Assembly (NCBI GenBank): GCA_902766365.1 | Contig: CACXDC010000023.1 | Location: forward strand, 1 to 36,259 | Source of the DNA: an uncultured Lachnospiraceae bacterium | GTDB lineage: Bacteria; Bacillota; Clostridia; Lachnospirales; Lachnospiraceae | Direction of reading: 5' to 3' | Length of the DNA stretch: 36,259 nt | Shown here: positions 14,779 to 23,596 of the stretch, one piece after another | Layout: every line of letters starts with the position of its first letter | How positions within the stretch are numbered: the stretch's first letter is position 1 | Program-made: the position numbers and the translations under genes | The notes under the pieces: model-generated | Told to the model about the DNA's origin: nothing | Databases searched by the model: none | The model's input: only the letters and a program-made list of their open reading frames with translations

Positions 14779-15678
14779 ATGAAACACAATTTACATTTTA
14801 CCCTGCCCGTACTGACAGGCGCTGTCGTTCTTTCCCTGTCAACTGCTCCGTTACTCCCGGTCATTGCAGCTCCCGCTGACAGCCAGGCAGCAGTCTCAGA
14901 CACCACCGGATCTGCTTCATCCACAGCCAGCGCCTCCCAGATCACAGACTATTCCGCTGTGTTCGATGCTGACTATTACTATCAGACTTATCCGGATCTG
15001 CAGGCCTCTGTCGGAAATGATCCTGCTGCCCTGCTTTCCCATTTCATCAAAACAGGGATGAAAGAGGGCCGCAATGGAAATGCCCAGTTCAATCTGAAGG
15101 CTTATATGTATCAGAATCCTGATCTGATGGCCATTTATGGCACAGATCTTCCTTCCTACTACCGGCACTATATTACCAATGGAAAGGCCGAAAACAGAAA
15201 AGCCATATTTGACGTCGGCAAGGGTCTTGCTGAAGGTGTTCTTGGCAGCTATACTACCACTTTTGATACTACAGAGGACCGTGCCACTAATGTGACTCTC
15301 TCCGCTTCCCGTATCAACGGACTTGTGATACCCGCCGGTGGACGTTTTTCCTACAGCACCTCTGTAGGTACCAGAACCACAGCAAACGGTTATGTGGAAG
15401 CCCCCTCTTATGCCAGTGGCCGGGTAGTGACCAGTGTAGGCGGCGGTATCTGTCAGGTATCCTCCACGCTCTATGCAGCCATGGTAGTTGCTGACATCCC
15501 AGCCACCTCCCATTATCTGCATTCCCTTCCTGTTGACTATGTTCCAAGGGGCCTGGATGCTGCGATCGTAGAGGGCTACAAGGATCTGACCTTTGTGAAT
15601 CCCTTCAGCTATCCCATTATGCTGCAGACTTCCACAAATAATGGAGTCCTGACTGTCAGCATCGTAAAGGCTGGCTGA
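14779..15678 (+). CDS. Secreted VanW-family protein with two N-terminal 40-residue repeats
   Basis: 299 aa. An export signal covers residues 1-32 (cleavage likely near VIAAPA), followed by a Ser/Thr/Ala-rich linker to about 58. Two tandem repeats of about 40 residues follow (60-98 and 103-140), each with a 'YYxxxPDL ... HYIxxGxxExR' pattern. The VanW domain covers about 155-280, with the core GGGICQVSSTLY (221-232) and 'FSYSTSVG'. VanW proteins are common in Gram-positive cell envelopes; their biochemical role is unsettled, and the name comes from vancomycin-resistance clusters. It is not evidence of resistance here. AAAGGGA precedes the start. The esterase gene follows after 30 bases. Confidence 0.92.
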   Translation: MKHNLHFTLPVLTGAVVLSLSTAPLLPVIAAPADSQAAVSDTTGSASSTASASQITDYSAVFDADYYYQTYPDLQASVGNDPAALLSHFIKTGMKEGRNGNAQFNLKAYMYQNPDLMAIYGTDLPSYYRHYITNGKAENRKAIFDVGKGLAEGVLGSYTTTFDTTEDRATNVTLSASRINGLVIPAGGRFSYSTSVGTRTTANGYVEAPSYASGRVVTSVGGGICQVSSTLYAAMVVADIPATSHYLHSLPVDYVPRGLDAAIVEGYKDLTFVNPFSYPIMLQTSTNNGVLTVSIVKAG

Positions 15679-15708
15679 TATTCTGACTATTAAATTGGAG
15701 GTATACCT

Positions 15709-16836
15709 GTGAAAAAAAATGAGAATCTGAAAAGTTTTTCCTTAAAGGAAATAGAATATTACAAAGTACACGGAAGAAATGTTTCCGGTCAGTATCCTCT
15801 TCCCCTGTTTTTCAACGGAAGTGGTATTGAAGTCAATGTAACCGGTTCTGAGCTGTGGATCGATCTGGAGGTTGACTGTGATTTCCATGAACCCTGGATC
15901 TACACTGCACTGAATAACTCCTTTATGAGCCGTCAGATGCTTCTGCCTGGTTCCTATTCTATCTGTCTGTTCCGAAATATGAGTCCTGACAGTGTTAAAA
16001 ATATGAAATTCATGCGTGAACTGCAGTCCATGACAGAGGACGACGACTGCCATATTCTGGTAAAGGGCTTTCAGACAGACGGATTTTTCCTTCCGACTTC
16101 CGAAAAACGCTATAAAATGGAATTTATCGGAGACAGTATTACCTCCGGTGAAGGTACCTATGGTGCCAAAGAGGATACCGACTGGCTTGCCATGTATATG
16201 AGCAGCAGCCGGAATTATGCTGTTATGACTGCAAATGCCCTGAATGCTGACTACCATCTCTTTTCCCAGGGTGGCTGGGGTGTTTACTGCGGCTGGGACA
16301 ATGATACAAGGCACAATATTCCTTCCCGCTACGAAGCCCTGTGCGGTCTGTGCGGTGGAGAATTCAACGAATCCCTCGGTGTATCAAAGCCTTATGATTT
16401 CCACGGCTGGGTACCTGACGCTATCGTAGTAAATCTGGGGACAAATGATGCCAGCGCTTTCGTACAGCCTCCATTCACCATTCCTGAAACCGGTGAAGTC
16501 TGCAAACAGCGCAAGAACCCTGACGGCACCTATAACAGGGAAGATCTTATGAAGTTTGAACAGGCTGTGATCAATTTTCTGAAGATGCTCAGAAAGCACA
16601 ATGAATCCTCTCATATCGTATGGGCTTACGGCATGCTTGGTTATGATCTGACTCTTGCTATCACAGAAGCTATGAATACCTACCGTAATGAAACCGGTGA
16701 TTCCAATGTTGCTTTCCTGCAGCTTCCGGATTCCACACCGGAAAATCTTGGCGCTCATGCACATCCGGGACCTGCCTCCCATGAACGGGCTGCTGCTGTC
16801 CTGATCGAATACTTTAAAAAGAAATGGGAAGTCTGA
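15709..16836 (+). CDS. SGNH/GDSL-type hydrolase, CE2-like carbohydrate esterase
   Basis: 375 aa. The N-terminal beta-sandwich domain (about 1-125) and C-terminal SGNH fold match the layout of CE2 acetyl-esterases. Nucleophile motif GDSITSGEG with Ser143; GTND block 244-247; catalytic His probably 352 in AHPGPASH. Position 349, where the triad Asp would stand in D-x-x-H, is Ala; CE2 enzymes are known to work with a Ser-His dyad, so this need not abolish activity. No signal peptide is visible, so it probably deacetylates imported sugars in the cytoplasm. The start is GTG at 15709 with TTGGAGG seven bases upstream. It is probably co-transcribed with the VanW gene. Confidence 0.88.
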   Translation: MKKNENLKSFSLKEIEYYKVHGRNVSGQYPLPLFFNGSGIEVNVTGSELWIDLEVDCDFHEPWIYTALNNSFMSRQMLLPGSYSICLFRNMSPDSVKNMKFMRELQSMTEDDDCHILVKGFQTDGFFLPTSEKRYKMEFIGDSITSGEGTYGAKEDTDWLAMYMSSSRNYAVMTANALNADYHLFSQGGWGVYCGWDNDTRHNIPSRYEALCGLCGGEFNESLGVSKPYDFHGWVPDAIVVNLGTNDASAFVQPPFTIPETGEVCKQRKNPDGTYNREDLMKFEQAVINFLKMLRKHNESSHIVWAYGMLGYDLTLAITEAMNTYRNETGDSNVAFLQLPDSTPENLGAHAHPGPASHERAAAVLIEYFKKKWEV

Positions 16837-16850
16837 TGACTTCCCATTTT
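16822..16850. terminator. Bidirectional rho-independent terminator
   Basis: A perfect 12-base-pair stem (16822-16833 with 16838-16849) has a TGAT loop, followed by T residues on the plus strand. On the minus strand CTTTTT follows the stem. The TGA stop of the esterase gene (16834-16836) lies in the loop. It serves both the plus-strand esterase and the convergent pnuC gene. Confidence 0.88.
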
Positions 16851-16852
16851 TC

Positions 16853-17545
16853 TCAGGTTTTCAGGCTTCCCATGCTATGCTCCCGGCTCTTCCAGCAGAC
16901 AAATCCATACATATCATTCAAAAAGAAAATTCCAAAATTCACAACTACCGGAATATACATGGGATTTTCCACAGATGCCAGTACCCACAGAACGATCAAT
17001 ACCATATCATTTGCCGCATACCCGACAGCATAATAGGATGACCGGAGCATCGTCAGTGATGCTGCCAGGAAGCTTGTGATGACAGATATGGTACTGAACA
17101 GAAGATTCGGCGTATCCAGCTTTTTCAGTATCACATAAAAGATACCTGTTACCACGACTGTTCCAAGCAGGAGCCCTGTCAGATGCTTCCTGTTCAGCTT
17201 CTGGATACTGACCTCATTCCCATTCTCTTCAGAAGGATTTCTGATCCATGTGATCGTTGACCAGACTGCCATCGGCAGGGTCATCCCCAGATAGGTCATC
17301 ATTTCTCCCCAGTATCGAAAATGGAATGAAATGATCCCATACAGGATACTGAACAATATCATCAGGATCTGTGCCCAGACATTTCCCTTTGCCGCAAAGA
17401 TCAGGGAAGTTACACCCACCAGTGCCGCACCAAGTGTCAGAAGATCCACCTTCTCTGTCATCATATTTGAAACAATTACAACTGTCAGTGAGCAGATCCA
17501 GAGTATCCACTCTCTTTTTGACAGCATTTTTATTGGATTATTCAA
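16853..17545 (-). CDS. pnuC: PnuC-family nicotinamide riboside transporter
   Basis: 230 aa with about seven membrane helices and no signal peptide, the size and pattern of PnuC facilitators that take up nicotinamide riboside for NAD salvage. Recognisable parts are the opening 'LSKREWILWICSL', 'NVWAQILMILFSILYGIISF', and the C-terminal 'MYIPVVVNFGIFFLNDMYGF'. The likely start is TTG at 17545, with GAGGAG and AAGGAA upstream; an ATG six codons in is less well placed. It lies 36 bases after the EamA permease gene on the same strand. Related riboflavin or thiamine transporters share the fold, so the exact vitamin is not certain. Confidence 0.88.
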   Translation of the reverse strand: MNNPIKMLSKREWILWICSLTVVIVSNMMTEKVDLLTLGAALVGVTSLIFAAKGNVWAQILMILFSILYGIISFHFRYWGEMMTYLGMTLPMAVWSTITWIRNPSEENGNEVSIQKLNRKHLTGLLLGTVVVTGIFYVILKKLDTPNLLFSTISVITSFLAASLTMLRSSYYAVGYAANDMVLIVLWVLASVENPMYIPVVVNFGIFFLNDMYGFVCWKSREHSMGSLKT

Positions 17546-17581
17546 TTTCCTTTTCTCCTCTCAAATCATTTATTTCATTGA

Positions 17582-18466
17582 TTAGAGAGAAGTCTCCGGA
17601 TCCAGTATCGGTGTATTTCTTTTCAGATTATAAAGCAGGAGTGCAAGCAGGATCAGTACATATCCAGCCAGCTTCAAAAAACTCATGCCTTCTCCGCCGG
17701 CTGCGATTCCCATCACACTCGCTGTCAGCGGATTGATTACCGTAAAAACTGCTGCCGTTTCTGCAGGCAGATACTTCTGTCCAACCGGCTGAAACGTGAA
17801 TCCAAAGCAGCTGCACAAAAGTACCAGAAGCAGTAACATTCCCCACTGCTGTCCACCCTGTGGCAGACTGAAATCTCCGGAAAACAGCGCTACGATCAGG
17901 CTGAGAAGTCCCATTACGCCAAGCTGTAACATCCCGACTGTAACAGGATCCGCATCCTGTGTCACCTTTTCTGTTGCCATAATGCAGGCTGCATATGTCA
18001 GTGCTGCAAGTATCATCAGCAGAATACCGAGTCCTCCACCAGTACTGCTGCTCTGTGTCAGTGACAGACATCCTACCCCGGTAACTGCGAGCAGCGCACA
18101 CAGCATGGTTTTCTTCTTTGGCAGGGTTCTCGTCAGGATCGCTGCATAGATCGGAACCATCACGATCGCCATGTTTTCGATCAGTGAACTGACCCCGGAA
18201 TCAATAAGCCGGAGCCCATACATTTCAAATATCATGCAAACTGTGTACAATACGCCAAGGGTCAGTCCGCCTTTCAGACTGTTTCTGCTGCAGGCAAGCA
18301 GCTTTTTATGAAAAATAACTGCAAGTACCAGAAATGCCAGAATGAACCTGACTGCCAGAATATTCATGGGTGACATGGTATTCATCAATATTTTTGAAAA
18401 AAGAAATGAAGTTCCTCTGGCAACAAATACTGCCGTTAAAAGTAATTTTGCACTTGTCTGATTCAT
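17582..18466 (-). CDS. EamA/DMT-family permease
   Basis: 294 aa with ten predicted membrane helices in two EamA repeats. Typical segments are 'FLFSKILMNTMSPMNILAVRFILAFLVL' in the first repeat and 'VFTVINPLTASVMGIAAGGEGMS' in the second. Members export or import amino acids, purines and other metabolites; the substrate here cannot be read. The start at 18466 follows CAGGGAT. It has its own promoter and is probably co-transcribed with pnuC. Next to pnuC a role in metabolite or vitamin traffic is possible but unproven. Confidence 0.92.
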   Translation of the reverse strand: MNQTSAKLLLTAVFVARGTSFLFSKILMNTMSPMNILAVRFILAFLVLAVIFHKKLLACSRNSLKGGLTLGVLYTVCMIFEMYGLRLIDSGVSSLIENMAIVMVPIYAAILTRTLPKKKTMLCALLAVTGVGCLSLTQSSSTGGGLGILLMILAALTYAACIMATEKVTQDADPVTVGMLQLGVMGLLSLIVALFSGDFSLPQGGQQWGMLLLLVLLCSCFGFTFQPVGQKYLPAETAAVFTVINPLTASVMGIAAGGEGMSFLKLAGYVLILLALLLYNLKRNTPILDPETSL

Positions 18467-18523
18467 AATATCCCTGCCATTTTTCTGAAATGGGTCTGTT
18501 CCTTCAATTTTGTTCCTCTGAAT

Positions 18524-18551
18524 ATTATAATTATTTTGTAATGAATTTCAA
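18524..18551 (-). promoter_or_regulatory. Promoter of the eamA-pnuC transcript
   Basis: On the minus strand TTGAAA (18551-18546), a 16-base spacer and TATAAT (18529-18524). The leader to the ATG at 18466 would be about 50 bases. Confidence 0.6.
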
Positions 18552-18573
18552 CCTAATTTTTAACGCCATTATT

Positions 18574-18611
18574 AAAAACTGTCTGGCAATGCTGTCTCTG
18601 CCAGGATTGCC
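18574..18611 (-). terminator. Rho-independent terminator after the MATE gene
   Basis: GGCAAT/ATTGCC arms (18606-18611 and 18585-18590), extended by CTG/CAG after one mismatch, with a 7-base loop. A TTTTT run follows on the minus strand (18578-18574). It ends the degV-ABC-ABC-MATE transcript and separates it from the eamA promoter. Confidence 0.75.
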
Positions 18612-18637
18612 TTTAATCCCTCCTGTTTGCAAGGCAG

Positions 18638-20008
18638 TTATGCGATCACCTTATGCTCCAGCCACTTCCTGCTGTGGAACCTTCCAAAAAAGATCACACT
18701 TCTGACACCCCAGTCTGTAAACATACCAATCCATACCGCCATTGGTCCAAAGTGTAATGCCCTGACCAGAAAGATACACAGGCTCACACGGCAAAGCCAC
18801 ATGGTAATGGTCGATACGATCATGCTGAATTTCACATCTCCTGCGGCCCGCATTCCATATCCGGGGATAAAAGACCCCACCCAGAAAATGGGTTTACAGA
18901 CAGTGATCCATCCTACCATATAAATGCACAGTGCCGCACTCTCCGCCTCCATGGCTGCGATCACTGTGATCGGTCTGACTGCCAGATAAACCAGACCGCA
19001 GCTGATGATCAGACAGATCTCAGCCCATACACAGATCTTTTTTATGTAATATACTGCTTCATCCTTCCGTCCGGCACCGATACACTGTCCTACTACTGTC
19101 ATCAGTCCGATCCCCATTCCCATAGGTGCGATCCCGTTCAGATTTTCTATAATATTCGCCATGGCCTGTGCTGCAATAGCCGTAGTCCCCATGGTAGAAA
19201 CACTGGACTGGATCGCCAGCTTACCGAACTGAAACATGCTGTTCTCTACACCGGAAGGAATACCAATAGCCAGAATACTTAAGATAAGCTGCCACTGTGG
19301 CCTGATCTTCAGATAATGGTTCACTGTAATGGCCTGCCCGTCCCTGTGCAGGAAAGCCAGTACTACCACTGCACAGAATACACGTGAAAGAAGTGTCGAC
19401 AATGCCGCTCCTGACACTCCCATACGGAATCCCCAGATGAAAATGGCATTTCCTATGATATTCAGAAAATTGGATATCACTGAAACTGTCATGGGAAGCC
19501 TGCTGTTTCCCTGTGCCCGGTAAATCGCTGCCCCGGCATCATACAGCCCGATAAAAGGAAAAGACAATGCCGTATAATAAAAGTAGATCACTGCCGCATC
19601 CATAACATCCGCTTCCACCTGCCCAAAGACAAGATGCAGAAGTCCCCGGTTACTGATCATACAAAGCACCGTGATCACAGCAGAGATAAGGAACACTACA
19701 AGAAGTACCTGCTTTGCCGCCCTTTCAGCTTCCTGTGGCTTTTCCTTCCCGATATACTGGGAGCAAATAATACAGCCTCCTGCCGCCAGTGCGGAGAAGG
19801 CCTGAATTACCAGCACATTGATAGAATCCACCAGGGAAACTGCCGACATGGCGGCAGCTCCCACATTGCTGACCATGATGGTATCTGCTGTTCCCATCAG
19901 GGAATTTAAAAGCTGTTCCACCATCAGGGGAACCAGCAGTGCCCACAGGGCACGGTTGCTGAATAATCTGTTATGCGATTGCGAACTGACTGTTGTACAG
20001 TTTTGCAT
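18638..20008 (-). CDS. MATE-family efflux transporter
   Basis: 456 aa with twelve predicted membrane helices, the normal length for MATE proteins, which expel drugs or metabolites by Na+ or H+ exchange. Family opening 'LLVPLMVEQLLNSLMGTADT' and 'ALSFPFIGLYDAGAAIYRAQGN' at the inter-helix loop. The start at 20008 is preferred because AGGGTGG lies five bases upstream; this start is 38 bases inside the preceding ABC gene, so translation is coupled. Last gene of the exporter operon before the terminator. Confidence 0.94.
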   Translation of the reverse strand: MQNCTTVSSQSHNRLFSNRALWALLVPLMVEQLLNSLMGTADTIMVSNVGAAAMSAVSLVDSINVLVIQAFSALAAGGCIICSQYIGKEKPQEAERAAKQVLLVVFLISAVITVLCMISNRGLLHLVFGQVEADVMDAAVIYFYYTALSFPFIGLYDAGAAIYRAQGNSRLPMTVSVISNFLNIIGNAIFIWGFRMGVSGAALSTLLSRVFCAVVVLAFLHRDGQAITVNHYLKIRPQWQLILSILAIGIPSGVENSMFQFGKLAIQSSVSTMGTTAIAAQAMANIIENLNGIAPMGMGIGLMTVVGQCIGAGRKDEAVYYIKKICVWAEICLIISCGLVYLAVRPITVIAAMEAESAALCIYMVGWITVCKPIFWVGSFIPGYGMRAAGDVKFSMIVSTITMWLCRVSLCIFLVRALHFGPMAVWIGMFTDWGVRSVIFFGRFHSRKWLEHKVIA

Positions 20009-21749
20009 AAAAACCACCCTTTGCAAGCAGTTCTTCGTGATTTCCCTGCTCGATAATATGACCGTCTTTCATGACCAGGATCACATCTGCATTCTGAATG
20101 GTTGACAGTCTGTGTGCTACGATAAAGCTTGTTCTGCCTTCCATCATGGTCGCAAATGCTTTCTGGATCTTCTGTTCTGTTCTTGTATCAATAGAAGAGG
20201 TTGCCTCGTCCAGGATCAGCATGGGAGGCAGGGAAAGCATCACTCTGGTGATACAAAGGAGCTGCTTCTGTCCGCCTGACAGGCTGCCGCCATCCTCTCC
20301 GATCACGGTATCATATCCGTCCGGGAGCCTCCTGATAAAGCTGTCTGCATGGGAAGCCTTTGCTGCTGCAATGATCTCTTCATCTGTAGCATCCGGTCTT
20401 CCCACCGTGATATTCTCCCGGATCGTTCCTCTCTTAAGCCACGTATCCTGCAGCACCATACCAAAGGAGGTACGCAGGGACTTTCTGGTGATATCCCGGA
20501 TATCCGTACCATCCACAGAAATACTTCCTTCATTTACATCATAGAAGCGCATCAGCAGATTGATCAGCGTCGTCTTACCACAGCCTGTAGGTCCTACGAT
20601 AGCGATCCTCTGTCCCGGCTCTACCTGAAGATTCAGATCTTCGATCAGCTTCTTGTCCGGTGTATAGGAAAATGCCACATGGTTAAGATCAATAGCTCCC
20701 TTTGCGTCTGTCAGCACTCTGGCATCTGCCGCATCTGCGGTCTGAGGCTCTTCCTCGATCAGTTCAAAAATACGTGCCGCACAGGCAAGCGCACCCTGCA
20801 GTTCTGTCACAACACCGGAAATTTCATTAAAAGGCTTGGTATACTGGTTTGCATAGGAAAGCAGGCAGGTAAGCTGTCCTACCGTCAGTCTGCCGGAGAT
20901 TGCCGCAAGGGCACCTGTCAGACCAACTCCCATATAAACCAGACTGTTGACAAATCTCGTGCTGGGATTGGTAATGGAAGAAAAGAAGATTGCCCGCAGG
21001 GAATACTTTTCCAGTCTTCCGTTGATCTCATCGAAGGTTTCCAGTGTTTCATCCTCCCTGTTAAAGGCCTGTACCACCTTCTGGTTACCGATCATTTCAT
21101 TGATCAGATTGGTCTGCTCGCCTCTTGTCTCAGACTGCAGCTTGAACATGCTGAATGTCTTCTTTGCGATAAAGCTTGCCACAAACAGGGAAACCGGTGT
21201 AATCACTACTACAACCACTGTGATCCCCACATTCACGGAAAGCATAAAGAACAAAGTACCGATGATCGTCACAACACCGGTAAACAGCTGGGTAAAGCCG
21301 ATCAGCAGACCATCTGCAAACTGGTCCACATCCGCTACAACACGGCTGACGATATCTCCCTGTGAATGACCATCCAGATATTTCAGAGGCAGCTCCTGGA
21401 TCCTGCGGAATACCTTTTCCCTGATATCCTGGATCATGCTGTAAACGATCTTGTTATTGCAGATCCCCATCAGCCACTGTGCCAATGCAGTAAGGACAAC
21501 TACTACTGCCATCTTTCTCAGGATCGCAAACAGTGCCGGCCATGGACTGCCTGCACCTTCTGCAGGACTGATCAGACTGGTCAGCCAGTCAACCGCATTT
21601 CCTGTCAGAACCGGCAGATATAAGGTAAGTGCTACCGAAACTGCCGCCATCAGGATCGTAAGAACGACCAGCCACCGGTATGGCTTCATATATTTCAGGA
21701 CCTTGATCAGGGTCTCTTTCTGTTTTTCATTTTTTTCTGTTTTTTTCAT
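19971..21749 (-). CDS. ABC exporter half-transporter, catalytic-site partner
   Basis: 592 aa; six-helix exporter domain (about 20-320), then a nucleotide-binding domain with Walker A GPTGCGKT (386-393), signature LSGGQ (490-494), catalytic Glu (ILDEA, 514-515) and switch His546, all intact. It starts one base after the stop of the upstream half-transporter (TAA-T-ATG), so the two are made together. The frame is open ten codons further upstream, but the ATG at 21749 has GGGTGAG before it. Family resemblance is to multidrug or lipid-type heterodimeric exporters; the substrate is unknown. Confidence 0.94.
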   Translation of the reverse strand: MKKTEKNEKQKETLIKVLKYMKPYRWLVVLTILMAAVSVALTLYLPVLTGNAVDWLTSLISPAEGAGSPWPALFAILRKMAVVVVLTALAQWLMGICNNKIVYSMIQDIREKVFRRIQELPLKYLDGHSQGDIVSRVVADVDQFADGLLIGFTQLFTGVVTIIGTLFFMLSVNVGITVVVVVITPVSLFVASFIAKKTFSMFKLQSETRGEQTNLINEMIGNQKVVQAFNREDETLETFDEINGRLEKYSLRAIFFSSITNPSTRFVNSLVYMGVGLTGALAAISGRLTVGQLTCLLSYANQYTKPFNEISGVVTELQGALACAARIFELIEEEPQTADAADARVLTDAKGAIDLNHVAFSYTPDKKLIEDLNLQVEPGQRIAIVGPTGCGKTTLINLLMRFYDVNEGSISVDGTDIRDITRKSLRTSFGMVLQDTWLKRGTIRENITVGRPDATDEEIIAAAKASHADSFIRRLPDGYDTVIGEDGGSLSGGQKQLLCITRVMLSLPPMLILDEATSSIDTRTEQKIQKAFATMMEGRTSFIVAHRLSTIQNADVILVMKDGHIIEQGNHEELLAKGGFYAKLYNSQFAIA

Positions 21750-21750
21750 A

Positions 21751-23580
21751 TTACTCACCCTGACCTGCCTTCTTTTCAAACTGACTGTAGTAAATTTCCT
21801 GATATACGCTGCAGTTCTTCAGCAGCTCTTCATGGGTTCCCATTCCCACTGCCTTTCCGTCATCCAGTACGATGATGGTATCTGCATGCATCAGGGAAGA
21901 AGCTCTCTGGGAAACGATAAATACGGTCGTATCTCCCGGCATTTCCTTCAGGGCCTTGCGGAGTGCCGCATCTGTCGCATAGTCAAGAGCAGATGCACTG
22001 TCATCGAGGATCAGGATCTCCGGTTTCTTTACCAGTGCCCTTGCTATGGAAAGACGCTGTTTCTGTCCACCGGAAAGGTTCCGTCCCTCCTGCTCGATCA
22101 TTTCATCAAGACCATCCTTCTTCTGCCGCACGATCTCTTCTGCCTGTGCCGTCCTGAGCGCCTCATAGATTTCTTCATCCGTAGCAGACTCGTTGCCCCA
22201 CTTCAGATTATCCCGGATGGTTCCCTGGAACAGTACCGCCTTCTGCATGACAACACCGATTTTATCCCGGAGGGTAACAGTATCATAGCTTCTGACATCT
22301 CTGCCATCTACTCTCACACTGCCGCTTGTCACATCATAAAAACGGGGGATCAGGTTCACCAGTGAGGACTTACCGGAGCCGGTGCCGCCAATGATACCGA
22401 TGGTGTCTCCCTTTCTGGCCTTAAATGTAATATCTGTCAGCGCTTCCTCACCGCCTTCATAATAACGCAGACCCACATGATCGAAAACCACGCTGCCGGT
22501 TTCCTCTTCTTTACTGCCAGCATTTTCTTCAGAAAGTCCTGTCTGTCCGGTACTCTTTCCGGAATGTCCTGTCTGCGCGTCACCGGTGCTTACTCCGGCA
22601 GACGCTTCCAGTTCTTCTGCTGTATATTCCTTCAGTCCTGCAGGCATCCCCAGCACAGCTTCAATTCTGTTTCCACAGGCAACTGCCTTGGTCATGGTGA
22701 TGATCAGGTTTGCCAGCTTCACCAGCTCTACCAGGATCTGAGACATATAGTTGATCAGCGCTACCACTTCACCCTTTGACAGCACACCTGCATCCACCTG
22801 CAGGGCTCCTGTATAGATCAGGGCAATCAGACCGGCATTGATCACCACATATGTCAGCGGGTTCATCAGTGCTGAGATCCGTCCTGCTGTAGTCTGTATC
22901 TTCTTTAATGCATCATTTTCTCCGTCAAACTTGCTGATCTCTGTCGGTTCCTGTCCAAAAGCACGGATGACACGGACGCCGGTCAGATTCTCTCTTGTAG
23001 TTCCCAGCACCCTGTCAAGTCCGCTCTGTACTTTCTTATAAAGCGGGATACTTACCAGCATGATGCCAAATACGATCACCGAGAGTACAGGGATCACCAC
23101 TACAAATATCAGCGCTGCCTTCACATCCACGGTGAAAGCCATGATCATGGCGCCAAATACAATGAACGGCGAACGCAGAAACAGGCGCAGCGCCAGATTT
23201 ACACCTGACTGCACCTGATTGATATCGCTGGTGATCCTGGTGATCAGAGTGGCTGTTCCTTCCCTGTCAAGCTGGGAAAAGGACAGCTTCTGAATGTGTT
23301 CAAACACGCCGTGACGAAGTCTTGTAGCAAATCCGACAGCCGCTTTTGCCGCAAAATACTGTGCAGTAATGGAGCAGACAAGACCGATCAGGCCAAGAGC
23401 TGCCATGATCAGGCACATTCTTCCTACATAGCCCTTATCTCCCTGCGCAATACCCACATCGATCATGGATGCCACAACAAGCGGCACAATAAGTTCAAAA
23501 GAGGCCTCCAGCAGTTTAAACAGAGGCCCCAGAATACTTTCTTTTTTATAGTCTTTGAGATAAACAAGTAACTTTTTCAA
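21751..23580 (-). CDS. ABC exporter half-transporter, degenerate-site partner
   Basis: 609 aa from a TTG start at 23580-23578, chosen because GGAAG lies seven bases upstream and the gene then begins 16 bases after the degV stop; an ATG further up (23634) would overlap degV. Exporter membrane domain, then Walker A GGTGSGKS (398-405), signature LSGGQ (502-506), Asp for the catalytic Glu (ILDDS, 526-527) and Gln for the switch His (VSQR, 558): the degenerate half of a heterodimer. Between the domains lies an unusual 40-residue linker (about 322-363) rich in Gly, Ser, Thr and Glu. Confidence 0.92.
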   Translation of the reverse strand: MKKLLVYLKDYKKESILGPLFKLLEASFELIVPLVVASMIDVGIAQGDKGYVGRMCLIMAALGLIGLVCSITAQYFAAKAAVGFATRLRHGVFEHIQKLSFSQLDREGTATLITRITSDINQVQSGVNLALRLFLRSPFIVFGAMIMAFTVDVKAALIFVVVIPVLSVIVFGIMLVSIPLYKKVQSGLDRVLGTTRENLTGVRVIRAFGQEPTEISKFDGENDALKKIQTTAGRISALMNPLTYVVINAGLIALIYTGALQVDAGVLSKGEVVALINYMSQILVELVKLANLIITMTKAVACGNRIEAVLGMPAGLKEYTAEELEASAGVSTGDAQTGHSGKSTGQTGLSEENAGSKEEETGSVVFDHVGLRYYEGGEEALTDITFKARKGDTIGIIGGTGSGKSSLVNLIPRFYDVTSGSVRVDGRDVRSYDTVTLRDKIGVVMQKAVLFQGTIRDNLKWGNESATDEEIYEALRTAQAEEIVRQKKDGLDEMIEQEGRNLSGGQKQRLSIARALVKKPEILILDDSASALDYATDAALRKALKEMPGDTTVFIVSQRASSLMHADTIIVLDDGKAVGMGTHEELLKNCSVYQEIYYSQFEKKAGQGE

Positions 23581-23596
23581 TTTCTTTCTTCCTTTT

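Noticed and set aside
14779..15678. VanW as a sign of vancomycin resistance
   Set aside because: VanW-domain proteins are widespread in Gram-positives without resistance; no ligase, VanH or VanX-like gene is present.
20349..21365. Open frame of 338 codons on the plus strand
   Set aside because: Shadow of the ABC half-transporter; rich in His/Cys/Gln in a pattern typical of reverse-frame reading.
21451..22365. Open frame of 304 codons on the plus strand
   Set aside because: Crosses the junction of two minus-strand ABC genes in antisense; composition is not protein-like.
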